This document shows positions 16,854 through 26,304 of a stretch of 64,000 nt of DNA, in pieces. Below the pieces are notes generated by a model. It did no database searches and had not been told where the DNA came from. It was given only the letters and a program-made list of their open reading frames with translations. The first letter of the stretch is position 1, and each line of letters starts with the position of its first letter. Origin of the DNA: Pseudomonas asgharzadehiana (GTDB lineage: Bacteria; Pseudomonadota; Gammaproteobacteria; Pseudomonadales; Pseudomonadaceae). The stretch lies in contig NZ_CP077079.1 of assembly GCF_019139815.1 (NCBI RefSeq), positions 5,897,001-5,961,000 on the forward strand, given 5' to 3'. The translations under genes and the position numbers were made by a program.

Positions 16854-17290
16854 TGGCCTTGCGTCTGATCCTGGGTTTTGACTACGGCACCAAACAGATC
16901 GGCGTTGCGGTCGGCCAGGTCATCACCGGCCAGGCCCGCGAACTGTGCACCCTCAAGGCCCAGAACGGCATACCGGACTGGAATCAGGTCGAAGCGTTGA
17001 TCAACGAATGGAAACCCGATGCGGTGGTGGTCGGCCTGCCTCTGAACATGGACGGCACCCCCAGCGACATGTGCCTGCGCGCCGAAAAGTTCGCCCGCCG
17101 CCTCAACGGCCGCTACAACATTCCCTTCTATACCCACGACGAACGCCTGACCACCTTCGAAGCCAAGGGTGAGCGACGTGACCGTGGCGGGCAAAAGGGC
17201 AGCTACCGCGACAACCCCGTGGACGCTATCGCGGCCGCGCTGCTGTTGCAGGGTTGGCTGGATGAAAACACGGCGTTATTTGAATCCTGA
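16853..17290 (+). CDS. ruvX: Holliday junction resolvase-like RuvX (YqgF)
   Basis: A 145-residue RNase H-fold protein of the RuvX/YqgF family, implicated in pre-16S rRNA 5' end maturation and related to junction resolvases. Visible features are [18 protein letters not shown] (first catalytic Asp), [23 protein letters not shown] and the closing [16 protein letters not shown] (last acidic residue). It is coupled to algH by one overlapping base and followed immediately by a strong terminator-like hairpin. Confidence 0.93.
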   Translation: MALRLILGFDYGTKQIGVAVGQVITGQARELCTLKAQNGIPDWNQVEALINEWKPDAVVVGLPLNMDGTPSDMCLRAEKFARRLNGRYNIPFYTHDERLTTFEAKGERRDRGGQKGSYRDNPVDAIAAALLLQGWLDENTALFES

Positions 17291-17292
17291 CT

Positions 17293-17315
17293 GACGCGGC
17301 TTGCCGCGTCTTTTT
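17293..17315 (+). terminator. Rho-independent terminator after ruvX
   Basis: A perfect 8-base stem GACGCGGC / GCCGCGTC with a 2-base loop is followed by TTTTT, starting three bases after the ruvX stop and ending 59 bases before pyrR. It either ends the gshB-ruvX side transcript or acts as a leader terminator for pyrR; position alone cannot separate these. Confidence 0.75.
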
Positions 17316-17373
17316 ACGTTTGAGCCCGGACCTTGCAGGCCACCCGCCGCGCAAGGCGTTTGAAGGAGCCACC

Positions 17374-17880
17374 ATGAGCCTGCCGAATCCCACCGAACTG
17401 ATCGCCCAGATGGCGACACGCCTCAAGGCGCACCTGGAACACCGCAGCATCAGCGAGCCGCGCTTTATCGGCATTCGCACCGGCGGTGTGTGGGTGGCGC
17501 AGGCGCTGCTGGAGGCACTGGACAGCGATTCGCCCCTGGGCACCCTGGACGTATCCTTCTACCGCGACGACTTCAGCCAGAACGGCCTGCACCCGCAGGT
17601 GCGCCCTTCCGCCCTGCCGTTCGAGATCGAAGGCCAGCATCTGGTGTTGATCGACGACGTGCTGATGAGCGGCCGCACCATCCGCGCCGCCATGAACGAG
17701 CTGTTCGACTACGGCCGCCCGGCCAGCATCACGCTGGTCTGCCTGCTGGACCTGGACGCCGGCGAACTGCCGATCAGCCCGGATGTGGTCGGCGCCACGC
17801 TGTCGCTTGCCGCCCGGCAACGGGTAAAATTGTCCGGTCCCACGCCGCTCGAACTCGAACTGCAAGACCTTGCCCTTTAA
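17374..17880 (+). CDS. pyrR: Bifunctional pyrimidine regulator/uracil phosphoribosyltransferase PyrR
   Basis: A 168-residue phosphoribosyltransferase-fold protein. The PRPP-binding loop is [20 protein letters not shown], and the N-terminal [16 protein letters not shown] is the family nucleotide-binding part. PyrR makes UMP from uracil and PRPP; in Bacillus it also binds mRNA to attenuate pyr genes, while its regulatory role in Pseudomonas is less settled. The ATG at 17374 follows AAGGAGCC; the longer frame from 17320 would start inside the terminator region. It is 24 bases ahead of pyrB and forms an operon with pyrB-pyrC'. Confidence 0.95.
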   Translation: MSLPNPTELIAQMATRLKAHLEHRSISEPRFIGIRTGGVWVAQALLEALDSDSPLGTLDVSFYRDDFSQNGLHPQVRPSALPFEIEGQHLVLIDDVLMSGRTIRAAMNELFDYGRPASITLVCLLDLDAGELPISPDVVGATLSLAARQRVKLSGPTPLELELQDLAL

Positions 17881-17904
17881 ACCGCCTTGTAAAGAGTCCC
17901 CGCG

Positions 17905-18909
17905 ATGACGCCTCTAGATGCCAAGCGCCCGCTGCAGCTCAATGCTCAGGGCCAGTTGCAACACTTCTTGTCCCTCGACGGTTTGCCCCGCGAACTGCTC
18001 ACCGAAATCCTCGACACGGCCGACTCGTTTCTCGAAGTCGGTGGCCGGGCGGTGAAGAAAGTCCCACTGCTGCGCGGCAAAACCATCTGCAACGTGTTCT
18101 TCGAGAACTCCACGCGCACCCGTACCACCTTTGAACTGGCGGCCCAGCGGCTGTCGGCCGACGTGATCACGCTGAACGTGTCCACCTCGTCGGCGAGCAA
18201 GGGCGAGACACTGCTCGACACCCTGCGCAACCTGGAAGCCATGGCCGCCGACATGTTCGTGGTACGCCATGGCGACTCCGGCGCCGCGCATTTCATCGCC
18301 GAGCACGTGTGCCCGCAAGTGGCGATCATCAACGGCGGCGACGGCCGCCACGCCCACCCGACCCAGGGCATGCTCGACATGCTCACCATTCGTCGGCACA
18401 AGGGCAGCTTTGAAAACCTCTCGGTGGCCATCGTCGGCGACATCCTGCATTCGCGTGTCGCGCGCTCGAACATGCTGGCCCTGAAAACCCTGGGTTGCCC
18501 CGACATCCGCGTCATCGCGCCAAAGACCCTGCTGCCGATCGGTATCGAGCAATACGGCGTGAAGGTCTACACCGACATGGCCGAAGGCCTCAAGGGCGTG
18601 GACGTGGTGATCATGCTGCGCCTGCAACGCGAGCGCATGGCCGGTGGCCTGCTGCCGAGCGAAGGTGAATTCTATCGCCTGTTCGGCCTGACCACCGCAC
18701 GCCTGGCCGGGGCCAAGCCGGATGCCATCGTGATGCACCCGGGCCCGATCAACCGAGGGGTGGAGATTGAGTCGGCAGTGGCCGACGGCAACCAGTCGGT
18801 GATCCTCAACCAGGTCACCTACGGCATCGCCGTGCGCATGGCAGTGTTGTCCATGGCCATGAGCGGGCAAACCGCGCAACGTCAATTCGAGCAGGAGAAC
18901 GCCCAGTGA
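17905..18909 (+). CDS. pyrB: Aspartate carbamoyltransferase catalytic subunit
   Basis: A 334-residue ATCase that condenses carbamoyl phosphate with aspartate in the second step of pyrimidine synthesis. The carbamoyl-phosphate motif [12 protein letters not shown], the [12 protein letters not shown] motif and the C-terminal [13 protein letters not shown] are intact. The N-terminal extension (about 15 residues, [15 protein letters not shown]) is typical of Pseudomonas PyrB, where it takes part in nucleotide binding. In pseudomonads PyrB works only in a dodecamer with the PyrC' protein encoded next, and the two genes overlap by four bases (GTGA). Confidence 0.97.
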   Translation: MTPLDAKRPLQLNAQGQLQHFLSLDGLPRELLTEILDTADSFLEVGGRAVKKVPLLRGKTICNVFFENSTRTRTTFELAAQRLSADVITLNVSTSSASKGETLLDTLRNLEAMAADMFVVRHGDSGAAHFIAEHVCPQVAIINGGDGRHAHPTQGMLDMLTIRRHKGSFENLSVAIVGDILHSRVARSNMLALKTLGCPDIRVIAPKTLLPIGIEQYGVKVYTDMAEGLKGVDVVIMLRLQRERMAGGLLPSEGEFYRLFGLTTARLAGAKPDAIVMHPGPINRGVEIESAVADGNQSVILNQVTYGIAVRMAVLSMAMSGQTAQRQFEQENAQ

Positions 18910-20177
18910 AGCTCAGCATTATTGGCGCTCGCGTTATCGACCCGGCCAGTGGCCTGGATCAAGTGACCGATCTTCATCTGGAAGCCGGCAAGATCATTGC
19001 CCTCGGTGCCGCCCCCATCGGCTTCAGTGCCAGCCAGACCATCGACGCCAAAGGCCTGGTCGCCGCGCCTGGCCTGGTGGACCTGAACGTCGCCCTGCGC
19101 GAGCCCGGTTACAGCCGCAAAGGCAGCATCGCCAGCGAAACCCGCGCCGCCGCGGCCGGTGGCGTGACCAGCCTGTGCTGCCCGCCGCATACCAAACCAA
19201 TCCTGGACACCTCGGCGGTGACCGAGCTGATCCTCGACCGTGCCCGTGAAGCCGGCAATTGCAAAGTGTTCCCCATCGGCGCCCTGAGCAAAGGCCTGGA
19301 AGGCGAACAGCTTGCAGAGCTCATTGCGCTGCGCGACGCCGGTTGCGTGGCCTTCGGCAACGGTTTGGAGAGCTTTCGCAGCACCCGCACCCTGTGCCGC
19401 GCGCTGGAATATGCGGCCACCTTCGATCTAACGGTGATCTTCCACTCCCAGGACCGCGACCTGGCCGAAGGCGGCCTGGCCCATGAAGGCGCCGTGGCCA
19501 GCTTCCTCGGCCTGCCGGGCATTCCGGAAACCGCCGAAACCGTGGCCCTGGCCCGCGACCTGCTGCTGGTGGAACAAAGCGGCGTGCGTGCGCACTTCAG
19601 CCAACTGACCAGCGCCCGAGGCGTGGCCCTGATTGCCCAGGCCCAGGCCCGTGGCCTGCCGGTGACGGCGGATGTGGCGTTGTATCAGTTGATCCTGACG
19701 GATGAGGCGCTGATCGACTTCTCCAGCCTGTACCACGTGCAGCCGCCGCTGCGCACCCTGGCCGACCGCGACGGTTTGCGCGCGGCCGTGAAGTCGGGTG
19801 TGGTCTCGGCGATCTCCAGCCACCACCAACCCCACGAGCGCGACGCCAAGCTGGCGCCGTTTGGCGCGACAGAACCGGGTATCAGCAGCGTCGAGCTGTT
19901 GCTGCCGTTGGCGATGACGCTGGTGGAAGATGGCTTGCTGGACTTGCCGACATTGCTGGCGCGCCTGAGCGCCGGCCCGGCCGAAGCCTTGCGCCTGCCG
20001 GCGGGTAAGCTGGCGGTGGGTGCGGCGGCGGACCTGGTGCTGTTTGATCCGGCAAGCTCCACGATTGCCGGCGAACACTGGTTGTCCAAGGGCGAGAACT
20101 GCCCGTTCATCGGCCATGCATTGCCGGCGACGGTGCGTTACACGCTGGTAGACGGCCGCATCAGCTACCAGGCCTAA
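18906..20177 (+). CDS. pyrC': Dihydroorotase-like ATCase partner PyrC'
   Basis: A 423-residue amidohydrolase-fold protein. Active dihydroorotases carry the metal-binding DxHxHxR after PGLVD; here the stretch reads [12 protein letters not shown], so both histidines are replaced (N and A) while REPG is kept. It is therefore the catalytically inactive paralogue that in P. putida and P. aeruginosa holds the ATCase dodecamer together. Other family parts remain ([31 protein letters not shown]). It starts with GTG overlapping the pyrB stop. Another gene elsewhere must supply dihydroorotase activity. Confidence 0.92.
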   Translation: MKLSIIGARVIDPASGLDQVTDLHLEAGKIIALGAAPIGFSASQTIDAKGLVAAPGLVDLNVALREPGYSRKGSIASETRAAAAGGVTSLCCPPHTKPILDTSAVTELILDRAREAGNCKVFPIGALSKGLEGEQLAELIALRDAGCVAFGNGLESFRSTRTLCRALEYAATFDLTVIFHSQDRDLAEGGLAHEGAVASFLGLPGIPETAETVALARDLLLVEQSGVRAHFSQLTSARGVALIAQAQARGLPVTADVALYQLILTDEALIDFSSLYHVQPPLRTLADRDGLRAAVKSGVVSAISSHHQPHERDAKLAPFGATEPGISSVELLLPLAMTLVEDGLLDLPTLLARLSAGPAEALRLPAGKLAVGAAADLVLFDPASSTIAGEHWLSKGENCPFIGHALPATVRYTLVDGRISYQA

Positions 20178-20204
20178 AATCAGTCTAGAGCGAGCACAGT
20201 AACC

Positions 20205-20296
20205 ATGTGGGAGGGGGCCTGCTCCCGATAGCGGTGTATCAGTCACTTAATTGTTTACTGATGCACCGCAATCGGGAGCAAGCCCCCTCCCACAGT
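20205..20296. repeat. REP-like twin palindrome
   Basis: GTGGGAGGGGGCCTGCTCCC and an inverted GGGAGCAAGCCCCCTCCCAC flank GTATCAGTCAC...TTTACTGATGCAC, itself an imperfect inverted repeat. It lies between the convergent pyrC' and TM2 genes, where it may serve as a bidirectional transcription barrier. Confidence 0.85.
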
Positions 20297-20319
20297 TGGT
20301 TATGTGTAGGCTTCTGGAG

Positions 20320-20748
20320 TCAACGTCCGCCATTGCGCTCGGCATTGCGAATCGAGATCTGCGTATTCAGCGTCCAGAAGTCATACAGCACCCCCACCAG
20401 GAACAAGCCGCCGGTCAGCAGGTAGATCAGGCCAGAGATCCATTTGCCCTGGTACATGCGATGCACACCGAACACCCCAAGAAACGCCAACAGGATCCAG
20501 GCCACGTTGTATTCGATGGGCCCGGCGGTAAAACGCAGGTCGGCTTCACGGTCCATGGCCGGGATCAGGAACAGGTCGATCAACCAGCCAATACCCAACA
20601 AGCCAAGGGTGAAAAACCAGATCGTACCGGTAACGGGTTTACCGTAATAAAAGCGGTGCGCCCCGGTAAAACCGAAAATCCACAATAGGTAACCGATCAC
20701 CTTACTGTGGGTGTCTTGCTGCGGACCAACCTGTTGATAGGTGTTCAT
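20320..20748 (-). CDS. TM2 domain-containing membrane protein
   Basis: A 142-residue small inner-membrane protein with two TM2-type units: WIFGFTGAHRFYYGKPVTGT plus a helix in the first half, and LLAFLGVFGVHRMYQGKWIS plus a helix in the second half. The GxHRFYxG / GVHRMYxG signature is diagnostic of TM2. Four hydrophobic segments are predicted by eye. The function of bacterial TM2 proteins is unknown. It has its own 250-base upstream region shared with the divergent NlpC/P60 gene. Confidence 0.85.
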   Translation of the reverse strand: MNTYQQVGPQQDTHSKVIGYLLWIFGFTGAHRFYYGKPVTGTIWFFTLGLLGIGWLIDLFLIPAMDREADLRFTAGPIEYNVAWILLAFLGVFGVHRMYQGKWISGLIYLLTGGLFLVGVLYDFWTLNTQISIRNAERNGGR

Positions 20749-20998
20749 GGCGTACCTCTTTTGCTTCGATAGATAAATTTTTTCACTTTCTTTGTGACTT
20801 TTTTACGCGCGCCCGACGTACGGCAAATGGTATCTTCACTGCCCTGAAAGCCTTATGCCACCTGACTTGTGTAGGACAATTGCGGCGAATCGTCGCGTTT
20901 TTCCGGGTTTTGACCCCAAGGTTCAGTCGACAAACGGCCTGAGAACGACACAAAAAGCTGTTATAAAGTTGCGCGCAAACCCATAAGAGCCACGCCTA
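20749..20998. promoter_or_regulatory. Divergent promoter region, TM2 gene / NlpC-P60 gene
   Basis: A 250-base AT-rich gap between divergent genes, with A/T tracts near 20760-20810 and TTATAAAG near 20960 (a possible minus-10 for the plus-strand peptidase gene). No coding frame or clear terminator is seen. Promoter placement is tentative. Confidence 0.35.
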
Positions 20999-21634
20999 AT
21001 GCGACCATTTTTCAAGACATGGCTAACCATTTGCCTATTAATGCCACTGGCCGCCCACGCCACCAATCGTGAGCAACGACTTCCGAACGTTAACGGTTTT
21101 ACCCCTAAAGTCCACAGCACCCCAAGCACTGCCAAATCGGTAAAGCCGACCGTCAGCCGCCCGACTCAACTGAGCAAGGCCCACGGTAAAACAGCCCCAG
21201 GCCTGATGGCAGTCAACACCAAGCAAAGCAGCAACGTCCTCAGCCGCGCTGTAAATGTGCTCGGTACGCCTTATCGTTGGGGCGGCAGCAGCCCAAGTAA
21301 AGGGTTCGACTGCAGCGGCCTGGTGAAATATGCGTTTAACGACGTCGCCGCCGTGGACTTGCCACGCACCTCCAATGCCATGGCCGCTGGCCACGGGCAG
21401 AAGGTTGACCGCAAGGATCTGAAACCCGGCGACCTATTGTTCTTCAAACTCAAGAGCCGCCAGGTGAACCACGTTGCCATCTACCTGGGCAACGACCGCT
21501 TCATTCACGCACCGCGTCGTGGCAAGTCGGTAAGCATCGACACCCTGAAAAAACCGTTCTGGGACAAGAACTACGTGATTGCCAAGCGGGTTCTGCCCAA
21601 AGAGCAGAACAGCTTGCGGGTAGTGCAGCGCTGA
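20999..21634 (+). CDS. NlpC/P60 family cell-wall peptidase (C40)
   Basis: A 211-residue secreted peptidoglycan hydrolase. The N-terminus (FKTWLTICLLMPLAAHA) is a signal peptide cleaved near residue 22. After a linker rich in Ser/Thr/Lys/Pro (about 25-75), the catalytic domain reads LGTPYRWGGSSPSKGFDCSG with the nucleophile C105, then VNHVAIYLGNDRFIHAPRRG carrying the catalytic His and the third polar residue. Such enzymes cut the gamma-D-Glu to meso-DAP bond. It is monocistronic, between a TM2 gene and a REP element. Confidence 0.92.
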   Translation: MRPFFKTWLTICLLMPLAAHATNREQRLPNVNGFTPKVHSTPSTAKSVKPTVSRPTQLSKAHGKTAPGLMAVNTKQSSNVLSRAVNVLGTPYRWGGSSPSKGFDCSGLVKYAFNDVAAVDLPRTSNAMAAGHGQKVDRKDLKPGDLLFFKLKSRQVNHVAIYLGNDRFIHAPRRGKSVSIDTLKKPFWDKNYVIAKRVLPKEQNSLRVVQR

Positions 21635-21653
21635 TCCAAAGCTGAAACGCCGT

Positions 21654-21760
21654 AAATGTGGGGGGTTTGCTCCCGATGGCAGTGAGTCAGCTACAAATAA
21701 GCTGACTGATCCACCGCTATCGGGAGCAAGTCGAATCGTCGCACCGCCCCTCCCACATTT
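21654..21760. repeat. REP-like element with altered right arm
   Basis: The left arm is AAATGTGGGGGGTTTGCTCCCGAT and the centre GAGTCAGCTACAAATAAGCTGACTGATCC matches other elements. The right arm is interrupted: between GGGAGCAAG and CCCCTCCCACATTT lies an extra TCGAATCGTCGCACCG. A similar AAGTCGCGCACCGCG core occurs in the short element at 25037. It separates convergent nlpC/P60 and pilT. Confidence 0.8.
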
Positions 21761-21782
21761 GATTTTTGTCGTTCACAAACCC

Positions 21783-22817
21783 TCAGATATCCCCAGGCAC
21801 CCGCGCTTTCTCTCGCGCCTCTTCACGGCTGATCACTCCCTCCGTGACCAGCGCCTTCAAACTCATATCCAGCGTTTTCATCCCCAGCGCCCCGCCCGTC
21901 TGGATCGCCGAGACCATCTGCGCCACCTTGTCCTCGCGGATCAGGTTACGAATGGCTGGTGTGCCCAGCATGATTTCATGGGCCGCCACGCGCCCGCCGC
22001 CGAGCCTCTTCACCAGTACCTGGGACACCACGGCTTGCAGCGACTCCGACAGCATCGAACGCACCATGGCTTTTTCACCTGCTGGGAACACATCCACCAG
22101 GCGGTCTACGGTCTTTGCCGCCGAGGTGGTGTGCAAGGTGCCGAACACCAAGTGCCCGGTCTCTGCCGCCGTCAACGCCAGGCGAATGGTTTCCAGGTCG
22201 CGCAACTCGCCCACCAGGATCACATCCGGGTCTTCGCGCAGTGCCGAGCGCAGCGCTGCCGCAAAGCTGTGCGTATCACGGTGTACCTGGCGTTGATTGA
22301 TCAGCGCGGTTTTCGGCCTGTGGATAAATTCGATGGGGTCTTCCAACGTGAGGATGTGCTGGCGCCGGTGCTGGTTGAGATGATCGATCATCGCCGCCAG
22401 GGTGGTGGACTTGCCGGAGCCGGTAGGCCCGGTCACCAGTACCAGGCCGCGCGGCAACCGGGCGATACGCTGGAATACATCGCCCAAGCCCAGGTTCTCC
22501 AAACTCTGGACCTCGGCCGGGATGGCGCGAAACACTGCGCCCATGCCGCGATCCTGCTGGAACACGTTTGCCCGGAACCGCGCCACGCCGGGCAGCTCGA
22601 AGGAAAAATCCGTTTCAAGAGATGTTTCGAAATCGTTTTGTTGGTGCTCGTTGAGCAAAGGGCTTAACAAGTCCGCAACTTGCCGGGATGAAAGCACCGG
22701 CCAATCCAGGGGCCAAACCTCGCCATCGATTCTCAGCATGGGCACCAGGCCAGCCGACAGATGCAGGTCGGAGGCGCCCCGGCGCACCCCAACCGTAAGC
22801 AATTCAGTGATATCCAT
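21783..22817 (-). CDS. pilT: Twitching motility retraction ATPase PilT
   Basis: A 344-residue hexameric ATPase that powers type IV pilus retraction from the cytoplasmic face. It shows the N-terminal PAS-like region (MDITELLTVGVRRGASDLHL), Walker A GPTGSGKSTTLAAM, the Asp box and Walker B DPDVILVGELRDLETIR, the His box TGHLVFGTLHT and the PilT C-terminal AIRNLIREDKVAQM. The start is the ATG at 22817, since the open frame upstream to 24212 is only antisense to yggS and proC. It is divergent from yggS with 57 bases between, as in P. aeruginosa. It functionally complements the Pil-Chp operon in the same window. Confidence 0.97.
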   Translation of the reverse strand: MDITELLTVGVRRGASDLHLSAGLVPMLRIDGEVWPLDWPVLSSRQVADLLSPLLNEHQQNDFETSLETDFSFELPGVARFRANVFQQDRGMGAVFRAIPAEVQSLENLGLGDVFQRIARLPRGLVLVTGPTGSGKSTTLAAMIDHLNQHRRQHILTLEDPIEFIHRPKTALINQRQVHRDTHSFAAALRSALREDPDVILVGELRDLETIRLALTAAETGHLVFGTLHTTSAAKTVDRLVDVFPAGEKAMVRSMLSESLQAVVSQVLVKRLGGGRVAAHEIMLGTPAIRNLIREDKVAQMVSAIQTGGALGMKTLDMSLKALVTEGVISREEAREKARVPGDI

Positions 22818-22874
22818 AGGGCTTTCCATTTCCAGTAGAATGCCGCGGACTCCATATCCACGGGCGCATCTTGA

Positions 22875-23561
22875 ATGTCGACGATAGCAGACAATATCGG
22901 CCAGGTTAGCGGGCGCATCCGCGCCGCGGCCGAGGCCGTGCAACGTGACGCAAACAGCATCCACCTGCTGGCCGTGAGCAAGACCAAACCCGCGCCAGCT
23001 GTGCGCGAAGCCTATGCCGCCGGGCTGCGCGACTTTGGCGAGAACTATCTGCAGGAAGCCTTGGGTAAACAGGCCGAATTGACCGACCTGCCCTTGAGTT
23101 GGCACTTCATCGGCCCCATTCAATCGAATAAGACTCGCGCCATCGCCGAGAACTTCGACTGGGTGCATTCCGTGGACCGCCTCAAAATTGCCCAACGCCT
23201 GTCCGAACAACGCCCGGCCGAGCTGCCGCCGCTGAACATTTGCATTCAGGTCAACGTGAGTGGCGAAGCCAGCAAGTCCGGCTGCACGCCCGCCGACCTG
23301 CCGGCCCTGGCCAACGCGATCAGCGCCCTGCCGCACTTGAAGCTGCGCGGTTTGATGGCGATTCCCGAGCCGACAGAAGATCGGGCCGAGCAAGATGCGG
23401 CGTTCGCCACCGTGTGCGACCTGCAAGCCCGTTTGAACCTGCCGCTCGACACACTTTCCATGGGCATGAGCCACGACCTTGAGTCGGCTATCGCCCAGGG
23501 TGCCACCTGGGTGCGGATCGGTACCGCCCTGTTTGGTGCCCGCGACTACGGCCAGCCATGA
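22875..23561 (+). CDS. yggS: YggS-family PLP homeostasis protein
   Basis: A 228-residue pyridoxal-phosphate-binding protein of the YggS/PROSC family (fold type III barrel, no known catalysis), which keeps free PLP levels in balance. The PLP-lysine is in LLAVSKTKPAPAVREAY. Other family motifs are FGENYLQEAL, WHFIGPIQSNKT and the C-terminal SMGMSHDLESAI...VRIGTALFG. It is followed by proC after 33 bases, the classic yggS-proC-yggT order, and lies divergent to pilT. Confidence 0.95.
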   Translation: MSTIADNIGQVSGRIRAAAEAVQRDANSIHLLAVSKTKPAPAVREAYAAGLRDFGENYLQEALGKQAELTDLPLSWHFIGPIQSNKTRAIAENFDWVHSVDRLKIAQRLSEQRPAELPPLNICIQVNVSGEASKSGCTPADLPALANAISALPHLKLRGLMAIPEPTEDRAEQDAAFATVCDLQARLNLPLDTLSMGMSHDLESAIAQGATWVRIGTALFGARDYGQP

Positions 23562-23594
23562 AATGGCTGACTTCCCTCTGAGTAAGGACCTGTC

Positions 23595-24413
23595 ATGAGC
23601 AACACGCGTATTGCCTTTATCGGCGCCGGAAACATGGCGGCCAGCCTGATCGGCGGCCTGCGGGCCAAGGGCCTGGACTCCACGCAGATCCGCGCCAGCG
23701 ATCCGGGTGAAGAGACCCGCGCCCGCATCAGCACCGAACATGGCATCAACACCTTCGCCGACAATGCCGAGGCCATCCAGGGCGTCGACGTGATCGTGCT
23801 GGCGGTCAAGCCGCAGGCCATGAAGGCCGTGTGCGAGAGCCTGCGCCCGAGCCTGCAGCCGCACCAACTGGTGGTGTCCATTGCCGCCGGCATCACCTGC
23901 GCCAGCATGAACAATTGGCTCGGCGCCCAGCCGATCGTGCGCTGCATGCCCAATACCCCGGCGCTGCTGCGCCAGGGTGTAAGCGGCCTGTACGCCACCG
24001 CCCAAGTGAGCGCCGAACAGCGTGAGCAGGCCCAGGAGTTGCTGTCCGCCGTGGGCATTGCCCTGTGGCTGGAACAGGAGCAGCAACTGGACGCGGTCAC
24101 CGCCGTGTCCGGCAGCGGCCCGGCCTATTTCTTCCTGCTGATCGAGGCCATGACCGCCGCCGGCGTGAAGCTGGGGCTCTCCAAGGAAGTTGCCGAGCAA
24201 CTGGCCGAGCAAACCGCCCTGGGCGCGGCGAAGATGGCCGTCACAAGCGATGTGGACGCGGCCGAGTTGCGCCGTCGCGTAACGTCACCGGGCGGCACCA
24301 CGCAAGCTGCGATCGAATCGTTCCAGGCCGGGGGCTTTGAAGCCCTGGTAGAAAAAGCACTGGGTGCCGCGGCGCATCGTTCGGCCGAAATGGCCGAGCA
24401 GCTGGGCAAATAG
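23595..24413 (+). CDS. proC: Pyrroline-5-carboxylate reductase
   Basis: A 272-residue NAD(P)H-dependent enzyme for the last step of proline synthesis. The Rossmann motif is IAFIGAGNMAASLIGGL, and the C-terminal helical domain has AVSGSGPAYFFLLIEAM and RRRVTSPGGTTQAAIESF (dimer and substrate site). An AAGGA site precedes the ATG. It lies between yggS and yggT and is probably co-transcribed with both. Confidence 0.97.
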   Translation: MSNTRIAFIGAGNMAASLIGGLRAKGLDSTQIRASDPGEETRARISTEHGINTFADNAEAIQGVDVIVLAVKPQAMKAVCESLRPSLQPHQLVVSIAAGITCASMNNWLGAQPIVRCMPNTPALLRQGVSGLYATAQVSAEQREQAQELLSAVGIALWLEQEQQLDAVTAVSGSGPAYFFLLIEAMTAAGVKLGLSKEVAEQLAEQTALGAAKMAVTSDVDAAELRRRVTSPGGTTQAAIESFQAGGFEALVEKALGAAAHRSAEMAEQLGK

Positions 24414-24435
24414 TCGTCTCCCTACGAAGGAATAC

Positions 24436-25026
24436 ATGATGCTTGGACTCAATGACGCCCTGATCTTCATCATCCAGACCTTGGGCAGCCTGTACCTGCT
24501 GATCGTGCTGATGCGTTTTATCCTGCAACTGGTGCGGGCGAACTTCTACAACCCGCTGTGCCAGTTCGTGGTGAAAGCCACCCAGCCGCTGCTCAAGCCA
24601 CTGCGCCGCATAGTGCCGAGCATGTTCGGCCTGGACATGTCGTCGCTGGTGCTGGCACTGCTGCTGCAGATCCTGCTGTTTGTGGTGGTCTTGATGCTAA
24701 ATGGCTACCAGGCCTTCACGGTGCTGCTGTTGCCGTGGGCGCTGATCGGTATCTTCTCGCTGTTTTTGAAGATCATCTTCTGGTCGATGATCATCAGCGT
24801 GATCCTCTCCTGGGTCGCACCCGGCAGCCGCAGCCCTGGGGCAGAACTGGTGTACCAGATCACCGAGCCGGTGCTGGCGCCGTTCCGTCGCCTGATCCCC
24901 AACCTGGGCGGCCTGGATATCTCGCCGATCTTCGCGTTTATCGCGATCCAACTGATCCAGAGCTGGGTGATTCCGCGCCTGGCATTCTATGCGTTCATGC
25001 CTAAAGAGCTGTTTGGCTTGATCTGA
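24436..25026 (+). CDS. YggT family integral membrane protein
   Basis: A 196-residue inner-membrane protein with two YggT repeats. Each repeat has a hydrophobic hairpin followed by NPLCQFVVKATQPLLKPLRR (first) and TEPVLAPFRRLIPNLGGLDI (second). The family is linked to osmotic and envelope stress, but its mechanism is unclear. The ATG at 24436 follows GAAGGA; an in-frame upstream extension to 24364 overlaps proC and is rejected. It is the last gene of the yggS-proC-yggT unit; a short REP hairpin follows. Confidence 0.9.
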   Translation: MMLGLNDALIFIIQTLGSLYLLIVLMRFILQLVRANFYNPLCQFVVKATQPLLKPLRRIVPSMFGLDMSSLVLALLLQILLFVVVLMLNGYQAFTVLLLPWALIGIFSLFLKIIFWSMIISVILSWVAPGSRSPGAELVYQITEPVLAPFRRLIPNLGGLDISPIFAFIAIQLIQSWVIPRLAFYAFMPKELFGLI

Positions 25027-25036
25027 CACGCGGAAC

Positions 25037-25074
25037 AAATGTGGGAGCAAGTCGCGCACCGCGCTCCCACATTT
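25037..25074. repeat. Short REP-like hairpin
   Basis: AAATGTGGGAGC and GCTCCCACATTT flank AAGTCGCGCACCGC. It lies 11 bases after the yggT stop and may act as a transcription or decay barrier. Confidence 0.8.
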
Positions 25075-25152
25075 TGCTCCGTGCGGGCCTTTGCTTGCCG
25101 CTGGGGTTCCCGCTCTTTAGACTTACGCCTCATTTAAACGAGAGCAGGGTCG

Positions 25153-26304
25153 ATGCCAGCTGCCTTCCCCCCCGATTCTGTTGGACTGGTCGTGCCGCAA
25201 GTGGCGCACTTCAGCGAACCCCTGGCCTTGGCCTGCGGTCGCTCGCTGCCAGCCTACGACCTGATCTATGAAACCTACGGCCAATTGAATGCCACGGCGA
25301 GCAACGCCGTGCTGATCTGCCACGCCCTGTCCGGCCATCACCACGCCGCCGGTTTCCACTCTGCCGACGAGCGCAAGCCCGGCTGGTGGGACAGCTGCAT
25401 CGGCCCCGGCAAGCCCATCGATACCACCAAGTTCTTTGTGGTCAGCCTGAACAACCTCGGCGGTTGCAACGGTTCCACCGGCCCCAGCAGCCTCAACCCG
25501 GAAACCGGCAAGCCATTCGGCGCCGACTTCCCCGTGCTCACCGTGGAAGACTGGGTGCACAGCCAGGCGCGCCTGGCCGACCTGCTCGGCATCAACCAGT
25601 GGGCGGCGGTGATCGGCGGCAGCCTGGGCGGCATGCAGGCATTGCAATGGACCATCACTTACCCGGATCGCGTGCGCCATTGCCTGGCCATCGCCTCGGC
25701 CCCCAAGTTGTCGGCACAGAACATCGCCTTCAACGAAGTGGCGCGCCAGGCAATCCTTACCGACCCCGAGTTCCACGGCGGCTCGTTCCAGGAAGCGGGT
25801 GTGATCCCCAAGCGCGGCTTGATGCTGGCGCGGATGGTCGGGCATATCACTTACCTGTCCGACGATTCCATGGGCGAGAAATTCGGCCGTGGCCTCAAGA
25901 GCGAGAAGCTCAACTACGACTTCCACAGCGTCGAATTCCAGGTGGAAAGCTACCTGCGCTATCAGGGCGAGGAGTTTTCCGGGCGTTTCGACGCCAATAC
26001 CTACCTGCTGATGACCAAGGCCCTGGACTATTTCGACCCGGCGGCCAATCACGACGATGACCTGGCGAAAACCTTCGAGCACGCCACAGCCAAGTTCTGC
26101 GTGATGTCATTCACCACCGACTGGCGCTTCTCACCGGCGCGCTCGCGTGAGCTGGTGGATGCCCTGATGGCCGCCAAGAAAGACGTCTGCTACCTGGAGA
26201 TCGACGCACCGCAAGGCCACGACGCCTTCCTGATTCCGATCCCACGCTACCTGCAGGCGTTCAGTAACTACATGAACCGTATTTCGCTTGTGAGAACGCC
26301 ATGA
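25153..26304 (+). CDS. metX: Homoserine O-acyltransferase MetX
   Basis: A 383-residue alpha/beta-hydrolase-fold acyltransferase that activates homoserine for methionine synthesis. The nucleophile is S157 in [14 protein letters not shown]; the Asp and His of the triad are in the C-terminal region ([25 protein letters not shown]). Family landmarks are [17 protein letters not shown] and [16 protein letters not shown]. Pseudomonas enzymes of this type are reported to use succinyl-CoA rather than acetyl-CoA; the donor cannot be fixed from reading alone. It overlaps metW by four bases. Confidence 0.95.
   Translation: MPAAFPPDSVGLVVPQVAHFSEPLALACGRSLPAYDLIYETYGQLNATASNAVLICHALSGHHHAAGFHSADERKPGWWDSCIGPGKPIDTTKFFVVSLNNLGGCNGSTGPSSLNPETGKPFGADFPVLTVEDWVHSQARLADLLGINQWAAVIGGSLGGMQALQWTITYPDRVRHCLAIASAPKLSAQNIAFNEVARQAILTDPEFHGGSFQEAGVIPKRGLMLARMVGHITYLSDDSMGEKFGRGLKSEKLNYDFHSVEFQVESYLRYQGEEFSGRFDANTYLLMTKALDYFDPAANHDDDLAKTFEHATAKFCVMSFTTDWRFSPARSRELVDALMAAKKDVCYLEIDAPQGHDAFLIPIPRYLQAFSNYMNRISLVRTP

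Noticed and set aside
22818..24212. Upstream extension of the pilT reading frame to 809 codons
   Set aside because: The extension is antisense to yggS and proC and has no PilT character; the ATG at 22817 gives the canonical N-terminus.
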